From Nematopogon swammerdamellus (taxonomy: Eukaryota; Arthropoda; Insecta; Lepidoptera; Adelidae), in the NCBI GenBank assembly GCA_946902875.1, contig OX336349.1, positions 17,755,891 to 17,819,890 of the forward strand: a stretch of 64,000 bases of DNA, given 5' to 3'. Each line of letters begins with the position of its first letter. The stretch's first letter is position 1. A program made the translations under genes and the position numbers. The notes beneath the pieces are model-generated. The model worked only from the letters and a program-made list of their open reading frames with translations. It was not told the origin of the DNA and did not search any database. This document shows, one piece after another, positions 1 through 9,590 of this stretch.

Positions 1-87
1 TATAAATAAGGCACAGTATTGGCCCCAATATACTGCCTTGTGGGACCCCTGATTTTATCTCTCTGAGAGCTGAACATTCGTTGTTGT
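1..87 (-). pseudogene. Reverse transcriptase fragment, cut by the window edge
   Basis: The minus strand encodes SGVPQGSILGPI, the conserved RT stretch of non-LTR retrotransposons that precedes the catalytic YADD. It runs off the left edge. At its right it meets the T-rich run at 88-101, which reads as the poly(A) tail of the neighbouring Jockey element. The neighbour therefore seems to have inserted into this one. The piece is too short to place in a clade. Confidence 0.6.
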
Positions 88-635
88 ATTTTTATTTTTT
101 TTATGTGAACCAGCATGGTTGGCTGTGCCGAGGGACCAATGGTGCAGTCGACAGAGCCAAAATCACCTCTCCTCACGAAACCACGCTCAGTTAGGTGCCA
201 TGCCAGCAGATTTGCGGACTGTTGCTAGGCTGTCTAGCCCGTTAATACGACGCTTAAAGGATAAAGGTTAAAGGATTCAGGAAATACACTCGCCGGAAGA
301 CAGTTCCACACTATAGCGGTGCGACAAAGAAACGATTTAGAGAACCGATGGGTTCTCAAAAGCCCAATGTCAACAACAAAAGGGTGCAGAGTCTCTCTGC
401 GACGAGTCTGCGGAGATAGGACGGGTGGCAGGGAATAAGGGATGCTAGTTCCGCAGAGCAGCATCCGTGATAGTATCTGTAAAACAGACTAAGCGAACCC
501 ACAAATCGCCTGTGACTCAGGGACTACAGACCATCTGTAAGTTTTGGGTCACCAACAAGGCGGATGGCTCGGCGCTGTATCGAGTCCAAGGATGCCCAGC
601 AGATAATGGGGACTACCCTCCCAGATGCGACTGCA

Positions 636-989
636 TTACTCCATCACCGGTCTAATCTGTGTTTTGTACAACAGGAATAGTTGTGCCGGTGAGAAGAACC
701 GCCGATTGCGGAAAAGTATTCCCAATTTTCTGGATGCAGTTTTGGCCTTAGACTCGATTAGTTGCCGGAAACCCACGTCTTTGGAAATAGTGGTGCCCAG
801 GAGGTCCAGGTGTTCCGAGACAGTTACGACGCTGCCTTGGAAACTACCTTGGAAAGGAAAGGGATCGACCTTAGCAGATAATGCGCAGCACTGAGTCTTG
901 CTAACGTTGAAACCTGGAAACGTTTGACCTGGAAACTTCTCTTGTCGAGGTATGATTTGAGAATATGTAGAAATGAGTGTGGAAGCCAA
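636..989 (-). pseudogene. Jockey-type RT C-terminal region
   Basis: The minus-strand peptide contains KTQCCALSAK, LLGTTISKDVGFRQLIESKA and FSPAQLFLLYKTQIRPVME, typical of the region after the palm in Jockey RTs. The tail continues in broken frames to 234, where HPFVVDIGLLRTHRFSKSFL occurs. The frame is interrupted by stops, so it is a relic. Confidence 0.75.
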
Positions 990-1402
990 TTTTTCAGTTT
1001 GTACACTAGGCCTTCATGCCAGACTTTGTCGAACGATTGACTTATGTCTAGAAAAACTGCAGAGCAATACATTCGACTTTCCAGGCATCTCCCAATGACG
1101 TCAACGATACGGTGTATTTGCTCTATAGTACCATGTTTCTCTCGGAATCCGAATTGGTGATTCGGTAGAACGCTATTTAGGTGCTCTTTCATTCTATTCA
1201 ACAGAATTTTCTCAAAGAGTTTACCAGTGACGGGCAGTAGACTTATGGGCCTGTATGAAGTCGTCTCCTGCGGTGGTTTACCTGGTTTAGGCACCATCAC
1301 CACTTGTGCTATCTTCCATTGCCCAGGGAAGTGTGCGAGCCTCAAGCAGGCATTGAACATCCTAACAATTCCCATGAGTCCTTTGTGTGGTAGGTGTTTC
1401 AA
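824..1402 (-). pseudogene. Jockey-type RT domain, N-terminal half
   Basis: The 192-codon reading frame carries VPKPGKPPQETTSYRPISLL, the RT finger motif, then HQFGFREKHGT and AVFLDISQSFDKVWHEGL, with the first catalytic Asp of the palm (LDIS.SFDKVWH). After KRSFQV the frame enters unrelated sequence, because the part with the second and third catalytic Asp (YADD) is deleted. The enzyme would normally reverse-transcribe the element's own RNA at the target site; this copy cannot. Confidence 0.8.
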
Positions 1403-1927
1403 CAGGGTTGCGTCGATGAGGTCATACCCTGGTGCTTTACCTTCCTGTAGATTTTTTATTTCTTTTAATATTTTTTAAGAGGTAGACATAATTGTGTGGC
1501 TGATTCTATGTATTGTTTTATTTCAGAGGTGTTTTCGTGACTACTCTCAGGAAACGGTTGGAAGACGGAACTCAGGTGTTCTGCAAATGTTGTAGCCTTC
1601 TCCTGGTCAGATCTGGCCCACCCCCCAGTGTTGTTTTTAATTGGTCGTATCTGTGTCTTGGGGCGTTTCAGGCTCCTGGTTGCTTTCCACAGTGAGTAGT
1701 TTGTGTCTATTGTTGGAGTTAGGCTTGTAGGTTGTTGTTGTTGATTTTATGAGATTTTTCAGTTCTGCGGAGCATTTCTTAAATATGGTTTTGTCGATAG
1801 GATATCTAGTACTTTGCCATATTTTTCGTAGTTTGCGTCGTTCCTTAATTTTCTCCTTGTTGGCCTTTGGGTATATATTGTATTTGGAGAGGAAACCTTT
1901 GTTTTGAATAGTTGCTGCATTAGCAGC

Positions 1928-2290
1928 TTAGTGGATGATTATATTAAATTCTTCTACTGTATCTTCTAAGTCTTTTACAGTCTTTATCTTAGTTTGTAGT
2001 CTAATTTCCTTTGCTATTAGGCTTTTATATAGTTCCCAGTTCGTATTTTTAAGGTTATATATTCTTAAAGGAGGTTCAACCAGTGTGATCATTGTGCTGA
2101 TATTCAATATGATTGGGGTATGATCTGAGCTTAAATCGGTACATGATTCCGTCCTAGTGAAGTTTATATTCCTTGTAACTAAATGAGGTTTAAAAGTGGT
2201 AAAATCGTTCAAAAATGTTGTTCACTCGCGATTTGTTACAAATACGTCTAACACGAAAAATGGTTCGTTGAGCTTAGAGTCAATGAGACT
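1928..2290 (-). pseudogene. Jockey-type APE endonuclease, C-terminal end
   Basis: The minus strand encodes LDVFVT followed, after a stop, by DLSSDHTPIILNIS. The SDH(TP) motif is the last catalytic motif of apurinic-like endonucleases in non-LTR elements. The domain is broken by at least one stop and its N-terminal part is absent, so the element is truncated at its 5' side near 2300. Confidence 0.7.
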
Positions 2291-2339
2291 AAGAATCATC
2301 TAAATAAATTCAAACTCTTACAGAGTAATTATTGGTATT

Positions 2340-2820
2340 TCACTGAACTATCTTTGAACTTTCTGAAATTTGGGCCGTTGCCGTTTCATACATTTTTCCA
2401 TGGCGGCGCCATGCGCCGCGCGGACGAATCGATGCAAACGCGCTGTCTCTCGGAATCGGCAGTCGTCCACAAGCCATCGACGCAGGTGCACGTCGCTCCG
2501 GGATTTGATAACCGCCCTCCAAATTGCGTTAGTGACTTCCAGGTTTACGGTCAGACGACACTCCATTGTGAATAGAGACTGAGTGGAGTAGAGTGCGCGC
2601 TCGTAAGTGCTAGTTTCATATGACTTATTTTGTTCTGTGATTTAGCTTTATTATTTCATTTCTGTAGAACTGAAGTTGAAACACAAAGCCTATAACAGAT
2701 GAACACGTAAGTTATTGTGCTTGTAATTTTTAGTTCTGAGACATTTGCATTTGACATAAATTAATTTGAAGTCTCCAATAGGTTGATAACTTTTTACACT
2801 TTTTGATATTTTTTTTCCAG
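2340..2820. other. GC-rich segment ahead of a Mutator-like exon
   Basis: This stretch contains a GC-rich core (about 2400-2530) that is open in several frames, then an AT-rich run ending in a TTTTTTTTCCAG acceptor-like sequence at 2809-2820. It could be the 5' untranslated exon and intron of the fragment to its right. No recognisable protein is encoded. Confidence 0.3.
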
Positions 2821-3156
2821 GATAAATCCATTACTCCAATGGAAGTGGCGACGGAGGGACCTTCGCAGCATAATTGTATTCGCAGCATAACTCCTGAATT
2901 GGAAGTGACGACGGAGGCAACGCCTGAAACTGCGACTGAAATTGGTCGACGACTAGTAAATGTGACATTTTTCATGCAGCAATTACAAATTATAAGTGAC
3001 CATGGCCCGAAATTCGGATGTCTTTTCAGCTACATCGAAATTATTTCTGAATACAGAAAGGGTCTGCACTCAGAACTAACCCTTAAATTCAGAAGGTGTA
3101 CTAAAGGTGACACTAAACCACTTCTTCTGTTCTATACGTTCAAGAAATTGGTGTAA
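2821..3156 (+). pseudogene. Possible N-terminal exon of a Mutator-domain (PF20700-like) transposon protein
   Basis: After the acceptor-like CAG at 2818-2820 the frame reads DKSITPMEVATEGPSQ..., then IGRRLVNVTFFMQQLQIIS and HGPKFGCLFSYIEIISEYRK, and stops at 3154-3156. The order GRR(I/L)V-(15-20 residues)-FGC-(8 residues)-EYR-G-S resembles the start of insect proteins with the Mutator-like transposase domain. Those are transposon proteins that continue for several hundred residues; here only about 110 codons remain. The assignment is from remembered family patterns, not a search. Confidence 0.35.
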
Positions 3157-3445
3157 CTTTTTGCTTTGAAAAAATTAAGGCCACAAAACAAATGTTTCAT
3201 CTCTTTATGTTACGGCAGTGATTTTTTATATAAATAAAGAAATAAATACATTACCTACAAATTATGTACATCAGCTTTTTCTTATATTTGTCATGTAATT
3301 ATTTACTTACGCTCTTCCCTGTTTCATATTTTGTAGTTTTTTAAATTTTATTGCCTTTTTCGTTACATTAAAGGAAGGAACGCGCCCCATCTGAAAAGAA
3401 ATTTTGTTTTTAGAGCTAAATCGATAGAATGTTTGTGATCACATA
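3157..3445. other. AT-rich interval, no gene seen
   Basis: AT-rich sequence with AATAAA-like signals near 3230-3245. From about 3409 it approaches a satellite monomer: a 'TTTTAGAG..AAATCGATAGAA' motif here is repeated at the far end of the satellite array (about 7636-7660). Confidence 0.5.
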
Positions 3446-3785
3446 TTCGTGATTAGGGCATCCAAAATCGGTACCATTTTCAAAATCGGTTTTATTCCGA
3501 TTTTCATATTTTAAAAATCGATTTTTCGATTTTTTCGATGTTTTCGATTTTACGGCAAAATGTGAAGTGTAACTTAGGTAAGGTATATTATAAGGTAGGT
3601 ATTTTTGCACTGGGCCACATGAAAATAAATGATAAAGAGTATACTAGTAATAAAATAAGTGACATTTAATATTTCAGTGCAATATTAAAATAACATGTGT
3701 TCAAATTTTGAAATTAAAATGTTGAATGGGAACTTAACACTAACTTTAACGTGATGACGTAAACCACTTGGTAACTACGTGAGCG

Positions 3786-4655
3786 TGACTTTTTTTTTAT
3801 TGCTTCCGAACTGGGTGGCTCCACCCGTGGTCGAAACCTCAGGGGCAGCCAATTTCACCACCGAGGAGGTGCCAGTCCGGCTTGATGGTGGATTACTGTT
3901 GCTGGGGAAAGGCCATTAACCCGCGATTTGAAGATCCGTGGATTGTAGGAGTGGGGAAATATATTCCCTGGGAGCCCGTTCCACACCTTTGCAGTGCGAC
4001 ACAAGAAAGATTTAGAGAATCGTGCAGTTCGAAGAACTCTTCTGTCGACTACAAAGGGGTGTTCCGCGAGAGTATGGTGGGTTTGGCGAAGGTGAACAGG
4101 AGATGGAGGGATAAGGGAAGCAAGTTCGTCAGAGCAGCGGCCATAGTAGTACCGATAAAACAGGCTCAATGAACCAACCATACGTCTGTACTTTAGAGGT
4201 TGAAGGTCCTTTGTGAGCACAGAGTCACCAATGAGGCGAATGGCTCGTCGCTGAATAGAATCCAAGGCTGAAAGAAGGTACTCATGGGAACCCTCCCAAA
4301 GATGACTGCAATATTCCATCACCGGTCTTACTTGTGCTTTGTAGAGTGTAAGTAGTTGGACCGGCGTGAAAAATCGCCGACATCGGTAGAGGATCCCTAA
4401 TTTTCGAGACGCTAGTTTCGCCTTGCACTCTATGAACGATCGAAACCCAACGTCCCTGGAAGCCTCCATATCCAAGACGCCCAGACTACCATCGTTGGGG
4501 ACTTGGCTGCCCTGAAAAGTGCTTGGAGAGGAAACTGATCAGCCTTAGTAGAGAAGGCACAAGCTTGCATCTTGGCTACGTTTAAGTTGACCAAGTTCTT
4601 CTTTCCCCAAAGAGGATACTTTTTCGAGAACCTGGTCAACCGTAGCAACAGTTGA
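3786..4655 (-). mobile_element. 5'-truncated Jockey-clade retrotransposon inside the hAT element
   Basis: The minus strand begins in the RT region with NLVNLNVAKMQACAFSTKAD and continues in a 206-codon frame (4475-3855): DVGFRSFIECKAKLASRKLG, QVRPVMEYCSHLWEG, RFSKSFLCRTAKVWNGLPG. It ends with a 3' UTR and A-tail (T-run at 3790-3798). The copy starts almost exactly after the hAT transposase stop codon. It lacks the endonuclease and most of the RT. Confidence 0.85.
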
Positions 4656-5110
4656 CTAATCTTTGTTTAGTTGAAAGTGAGATTTAAGGAAACATAGAGC
4701 GTCTAAACTGGGATCACCCATGCCACTTCTTAAATTTCTTGTTAAATAACCTGCTGCTGAAAATGCCCTTTCGGCTCCCAAACTGTCGGCGGAATCGTGC
4801 GTGAGTAGGTGACCGCATGTCTATACCTTTTCTAGACATGCGGTCTCTCTCACCGTTACACTCAAATAATGTCATTTCAATTCTTGTGACATCACGCAGA
4901 TCTTCCTTACCGGTGTTAGAAGGTTTTTTTGTCATTACTTTGGCACTTTCCAGCTCCAGCCGAGGATCGACAATGTCCAAAGTAGGTGTCGGCGAAGATG
5001 AAGCGGACGCAGACTCCGACCTCTCTAACTGTGTTTGATTTTGTACAGTCGAATGTAATCTGCGATATACTCGTTCTATACCACCAGGCAGTTCATCATT
5101 GTCCGGGTAT
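4656..5110 (-). pseudogene. hAT transposase C-terminal remnant (dimerisation region)
   Basis: On the minus strand the frame from about 5100 reads DELPGGIERVYRRLHS, then KEDLRDVTRIEMTLFE. After a frameshift near 4810 it reads LLTHDSADSLGAERAFSAAG, YLTRNLRSGMGD and LDALCFLKSHF, and stops with TAG at 4656-4658. The ER(A/V)FS-AAG and LCFLKS motifs are the hAT C-terminal dimerisation signature (BED-finger/aphid-type hAT). The catalytic core upstream is missing, so the element is non-autonomous. Confidence 0.8.
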
Positions 5111-5501
5111 ACTTCATCACGTCTGACTGAAGTACGCAGTAGGGTTATGTAGGTACATTACCATGTAGGTGTTCATTCATAGTTAGGCGTTGATCAATCC
5201 TTGATTTCAAAGCTTGATTATTCCGGTGTGATTATTATTATTTTTTTAATTAAGTTCGTTCTTTATTGGATGAAAAATGATGATGATGATTAAGTAACCA
5301 ACCCATAACCCATTTCACATAAAATAGCACTGTTTTTATGCATTTAAAACCAAATGACAGGGAATGTTTGAAAAACCTAATAAAAATCGGAACATCGGAA
5401 AAATCGATTTTCGATATTAAAAAAATCGGTTTTAAAATAGTACTAAAATTGTCCGATTTTCGGTTTTTTCGATTTCCGATTTTCCGATTTTGGATGCCCT
5501 A

Positions 5502-7562
5502 TTCGTGATAGTAGACCACAGGGACCCTTAGATTTCGATTTTGAAAGCAATCGGTCCAGTAAGTAAAAAGTTCAAAATGGCGCACACTTTTTTGAAATTT
5601 TGATCACAGATTCGTGATTGTAGACCACGGGGACCCTTAGATATCGATTTTGAAAGCAATCGGTCCAGTAAGTAAAAAGTTCACAATTGCGGACACTGTT
5701 TTGAAATTTTGACCACATATTCGTGATTGGAGACCACGGGGACCCTTAGATATCGATTTTGAAAGCAATCGGTTCAGTAAGTAAAAAGTTAAAAATGGCG
5801 GACACTGTTTTGAAATTTTGACCACATATTCGTGATTGGAGACCACGGGGACCCTTAGATATCGATTTTGAAAGCAATCGGTCCAGTAAGTAAAAAGTTC
5901 AAAATGCGGACACTTTTTTGAAATTTTGATCACATATTCGTGATAGTAGACCACGGGGACCCTTAGATATCGATTTTGAAAGCAATCGGTCCAGTAAGTA
6001 AAAAGTTCAAAATGGCGGACACTTTTTTGAAATTTTGATCTCATATTCGTGATAGTAGACCACAGGGACCCTTAGATATCGATTTTGAAAGCAATCGGTC
6101 CAGTAAGTAAAAAGTTCAAAATGGCGGACACTTTTTTGAAATTTTGATCACATATTCGTGATAGTAGACCACAGGGACCCTTAGATATCGATTTTGAAAG
6201 CAATCGGTCCAGTAAGTATAAAGTTCAAAATGGCGGACACTTTTTTGAAATTTTGATCACATATTCGTGATTGGAGACCACGGGGACCCTTAGATATCGA
6301 TTTTGAAAGCAATCGGTCCAGTAAGTAAAAAGTTCAAAATGGCGGACACTGTTTTGAAATTTGACCACATATTCGTGATTGGAGACGACGGGGACCCTTA
6401 GATATAGATTTTGAAAGCAATCGGTTCAGTAAGTAAAAAGTTAAAAATGGCGGACACTTTTTTAAAATTTTGACCACATATTCGTGATTGTAGACCACGG
6501 GGACCCTTAGATATCGATTTTGAAAGCAATCGGTCCAGTAAGTAAAAAGTTCACAATGGCGGACACTGTTTTGAAATTTTGACCACATATTCGTGATTGG
6601 AGACCACGGGGACCCTTAGATATCGATTTTGAAAGCAATCGGTTCAGTAAGTAAAAAGTTAAAAATGGCGGACACTGTTTTGAAATTTTGACCACATATT
6701 CGTGATTGGAGACCACGGGGACCCTTAGATATCGATTTTGAAAGCAATCGGTCCAGTAAGTAAAAAGTTCAAAATGCGGACACTTTTTTGAAATTTTGAT
6801 CACATATTCGTGATAGTAGACCACGGGGACCCTTAGATATCGATTTTGAAAGCAATCGGTCCAGTAAGTAAAAAGTTCAAAATGGCGGACACTTTTTTGA
6901 AATTTTGATCTCATATTCGTGATAGTAGACCACAGGGACCCTTAGATATCGATTTTGAAAGCAATCGGTCCAGTAAGTAAAAAGTTCAAAATGGCGGACA
7001 CTTTTTTGAAATTTTGATCACATATTCGTGATAGTAGACCACAGGGACCCTTAGATATCGATTTTGAAAGCAATCGGTCCAGTAAGTATAAAGTTCAAAA
7101 TGGCGGACACTTTTTTGAAATTTTGATCACATATTCGTGATAGTAGACCACAGGGACCCTTAGATATCGATTTTGAAAGCAATCGGTCCAGTAAGTAAAA
7201 AGTTCAAAATGGCGGACACTGTTTTGAAATTTGACCACATATTCGTGATTGGAGACGACGGGGACCCTTAGATATCGATTTTGAAAGCAATCGGTTCAGT
7301 AAGTAAAAAGTTAAAAATGGCGGACACTTTTTTAAAATTTTGACCACATATTCGTGATTGGAGACCACGGGGACCCTTAGATATCAATTTTGAAAGCAAT
7401 CGGTCCAGTAAGTAAAAAGTTCAAAATGGCGGACACTTTTTTGAAATTTTGATCACATATTCGTGATAGTAGACCACAGGGACCCTTAGATATCGATTTT
7501 GAAACCAATCGGTCCAGTAAGTAAAAAGTTCAAAATGGCGGACACTTTTTTGAAATTTTGAA
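5502..7562 (+). repeat. 109-bp satellite array (about 19 monomers)
   Basis: A monomer of 108-109 bp repeats head to tail. Landmarks in each copy are 'CACATATTCGTGAT', 'GACCAC(A/G)GGGACCCTTAGA', 'TATCGATTTTGAAAGCAATC', 'CAGTAAGTAAAAAGTT' and 'AATGGCGGACACT'. Starts of one landmark at about 5602, 5711, 5820, 5928 and 6037 give the period. The array is interrupted at its left by the hAT at 3454-5501, and its outer piece is at 3430-3453. Open frames in it (for example minus 5637-6044) are by-products of repeats without stops. Confidence 0.95.
5603..7345 (+). repeat. ~870-bp higher-order repeat, two copies
   Basis: Eight 109-bp monomers form a unit that is repeated once: 5603-6473 and 6474-7345. 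Monomer-specific variants recur at a distance of 870 bp: the lost GG in AATGCGGAC (5905 and 6775), TCTCATATTCG (6040 and 6910), AGTATAAAG (6215 and 7085), and GAGACGACG (about 6383 and 7253). The 135-residue minus-strand frames at 5637-6044 and 6507-6914 are identical, so the duplication is recent or homogenised. Confidence 0.85.
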
Positions 7563-7914
7563 AACCTATATAATGAGTACCATGACGACATGCCTTTAGG
7601 TCACGTGGCAGCCATTTTGTGTTTGACATCTATTTGTTTTAGAGTGAAATCGATAGAAAATAAATGGAAAATTATTTATTGAAACAAAAATATAATTTTA
7701 TACATATAATAAGATATTCAATAATCAATTCAAGAATGAATTCAAATATTGTGTTAAAAATATGTGACAGATACTTACGGCTCAACAATCATAAATCCAC
7801 CTACACAACACAGGCAGTTAGAACATCACACGCACACAATACAACCACAAAATTTTGTAGAGAGCAGAGCGATACAGACGTCCTTCCACTATAGCCTCCG
7901 CCGACCGTATGAGC
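7563..7914. other. Unassigned interval right of the satellite
   Basis: No gene recognised. On the minus strand a GTAAGTATCTGTCAC splice-donor-like sequence (about 7765-7779) follows a moderately GC-rich segment that continues to 8690 once the element at 7923-8637 is removed. This could be a decayed 5' exon of an unknown minus-strand unit. Confidence 0.3.
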
Positions 7915-7922
7915 GTTGCTCG

Positions 7923-8637
7923 CAGTGTTGCCAGCGGGGTCTTGTCAAAAGTTACCTAAAATAGAAAAAAAGTAACCTTTTAGTGTGAAAAGTAACCTTT
8001 AATTTTTTTTCAGTATTCAGTAGTGTTTATCGGTTATCCTCATCCTCGTACGTATTTATTTGTACACTTACCTAGTTTTTCAGTCGTTTTTTTTTCAATT
8101 CAAACCACTATTTAAAGTAGGCCCGACCGAAACAAACAAACAACTAAACTTTCTTTCATTTATCGACCAACACGACACGACGATCGACGACTGGAGTTGA
8201 CACGAACGAACGACAGCAAACGAACTCGAAAAGAGCGAATTAGATTGAAGCGATACGTTTTTGTGATTTGGTTATTCACACCCTTTAGGGTGAGAGAGAA
8301 AGTCGTATTTTTAACATGTTTTTAGAATAGACACAGAACCACGACGATTTACGTACGAGCGAAGTGTTGCGTTGCCAACATGAAAAAAATATAAAAGAGT
8401 TCTGCCCACAGAACTCGCATTGAATCCACAGTAAAGTATAATAGTCTGTGGCACAAACCTAGATCTATTTTCGCCGTTTAATCGGTTTCGTGTAAGAAAA
8501 TAAATTAAAAATGTATTATACAAATTAATTCTGAAAAATCACCTAAAAGTAACCTTTTGAGTCGTGTAACCTAGAAGTAACCTTTCAGCGTTAAAAGTAA
8601 CCTAAAAGGTTACAAAAGTAACCTTCTGGCAACGCTG
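7923..8637. mobile_element. Non-autonomous hAT-like element with 8-bp target duplication
   Basis: The ends are CAGTGTTGCCAG (left) and CTGGCAACGCTG (right), an inverted pair with one mismatch. They are flanked by GTTGCTCG on both sides (7915-7922 and 8638-8645). The interior near both ends has repeated 'AAAAGTAACCTTT' motifs (7966-8003 and 8541-8625), typical subterminal repeats. No transposase is encoded; short frames inside are not recognised. Confidence 0.85.
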
Positions 8638-8645
8638 GTTGCTCG

Positions 8646-9360
8646 CGTTGCGCGTAGCACAGGCGTCGTATTGATATGCCTTCTTCCCCATACAATTTGT
8701 ATGGAGCGACACGAGTGAATTTAGAAATTTATAAATATTTTTTTCCTTACATGTTTTTTTATGAAACCGCACAATTTGGCGTTTACAATTTGTTAGAAGA
8801 TCATAATCTGATTTAGATAGTATTTTTTTTCAAGGTAGAGAATGAATTTTTTTGGTTCAATTTGAGCACAGAAAGTGGCCTCTTTTCGCGTTTTTGACGA
8901 AACAGGTCTTAGAAAAAAACTTTTTTTCTTATACAAAACACACAAATATGGAAAATGCCATTTACATTTTCGTAGATAAAGGATCCGTCTATATTCGGAA
9001 AAATAAATACTTATTCTATAAACTATACTTATTGCCCTTAGTGTGCACCGAAAATAACCTAATTTTGAATATTCACCCTTTAATTAAGGTTTCTGATAGG
9101 TGCCTAGTAAAGCGTGTTGGTCTTTATCTAGCTGTGATGCAGGCGGATTGATAGTGTAGACTAACACATATTACTACATCGTAAATGAAATAAAGAAAAG
9201 AAAAAAAAAAGAAAAATTGGTAGTGCCCTATAGATGCGTCTACCTGTGTTGATTTGATACTAATCACATGTGTATAAATAAATATACTATTAAATTGATA
9301 GTATAATGTGTATATATATGTATTTATTCATTTGATTATAATTTTTTTTAATGTTTTTAT
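8646..9360. other. AT-rich interval, no gene recognised
   Basis: A 99-codon + frame at 8852-9151 has no motif I recognise. An A-rich run at 9185-9215 after GAAATAAAG may be the tail of an old retroposed sequence. Otherwise nothing seen. Confidence 0.4.
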
Positions 9361-9481
9361 TGTTGATGGAAAATTAAAATAAACTTTTATTCCATTGAAC
9401 TTTTTTATTTCTTGTAATTTTTTTGACATGTTATAATTTTGATTATATATTTTTTTATAAAATTATTTGCAACCAGTAACA
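9361..9481 (-). repeat. 3' LTR of the BEL/Pao element
   Basis: A 121-bp LTR at the minus-strand 3' end. It reads TGTTAC...CAACA on the minus strand and contains an AATAAA polyadenylation signal. It is one base different from its partner at 15563-15683. Confidence 0.92.
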
Positions 9482-9515
9482 TGGTCCCCTTTTTTTGGTT
9501 TAAAAAAAAACAAAA
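9482..9515 (-). promoter_or_regulatory. Polypurine tract next to the 3' LTR
   Basis: On the minus strand, an A-rich run followed by AAAAAAAGGGGACCA abuts the 3' LTR. This is the expected primer position for plus-strand synthesis in LTR retrotransposons. Confidence 0.7.
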
Positions 9516-9590
9516 TATACAATTCTGTCCTTTCATACGTACCGTTATACATGTGTCAAAGCTCATTATTTTGGTAACCCTTACTTATCA

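Larger units (their letters stand above)
88..2300 (-). mobile_element. Jockey-clade non-LTR retrotransposon, internally deleted
   Basis: Read on the minus strand, the pieces are in the expected order: end of the endonuclease (about 2290-1928), RT fingers and palm (1402-1005), thumb/C-terminal part (989-636), C-terminal tail (464-234), and a 3' end with a poly(A)-like run at 101-88. The catalytic YADD region is missing: the ORF goes directly from the LDKRSFQV segment into the post-palm segment. The copy is therefore dead. Tails of the same family recur at 3786-4655, 25165-25520, 45695-45985 and 46165-46440. Confidence 0.8.
3454..5501 (-). mobile_element. hAT-superfamily DNA transposon inserted in the 109-bp satellite
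   Basis: The ends are an inverted repeat: TAGGGCATCCAAAATCGG at the left and its reverse complement at the right. They are flanked by an exact 8-bp duplication TTCGTGAT (3446-3453 and 5502-5509), the length made by hAT transposases. Removing the element and one TTCGTGAT restores a normal satellite monomer, which proves the insertion site. Subterminal regions are rich in AATCG/CGATT repeats. It carries a decayed transposase end (4656-5110) and a Jockey tail (3786-4655). Confidence 0.85.

Noticed and set aside
5637..6914. Repetitive minus-strand ORFs (135 residues, twice identical) as genes
   Set aside because: They are read-through of a 109-bp satellite; 109 is not a multiple of 3, and the frames depend on monomer count.
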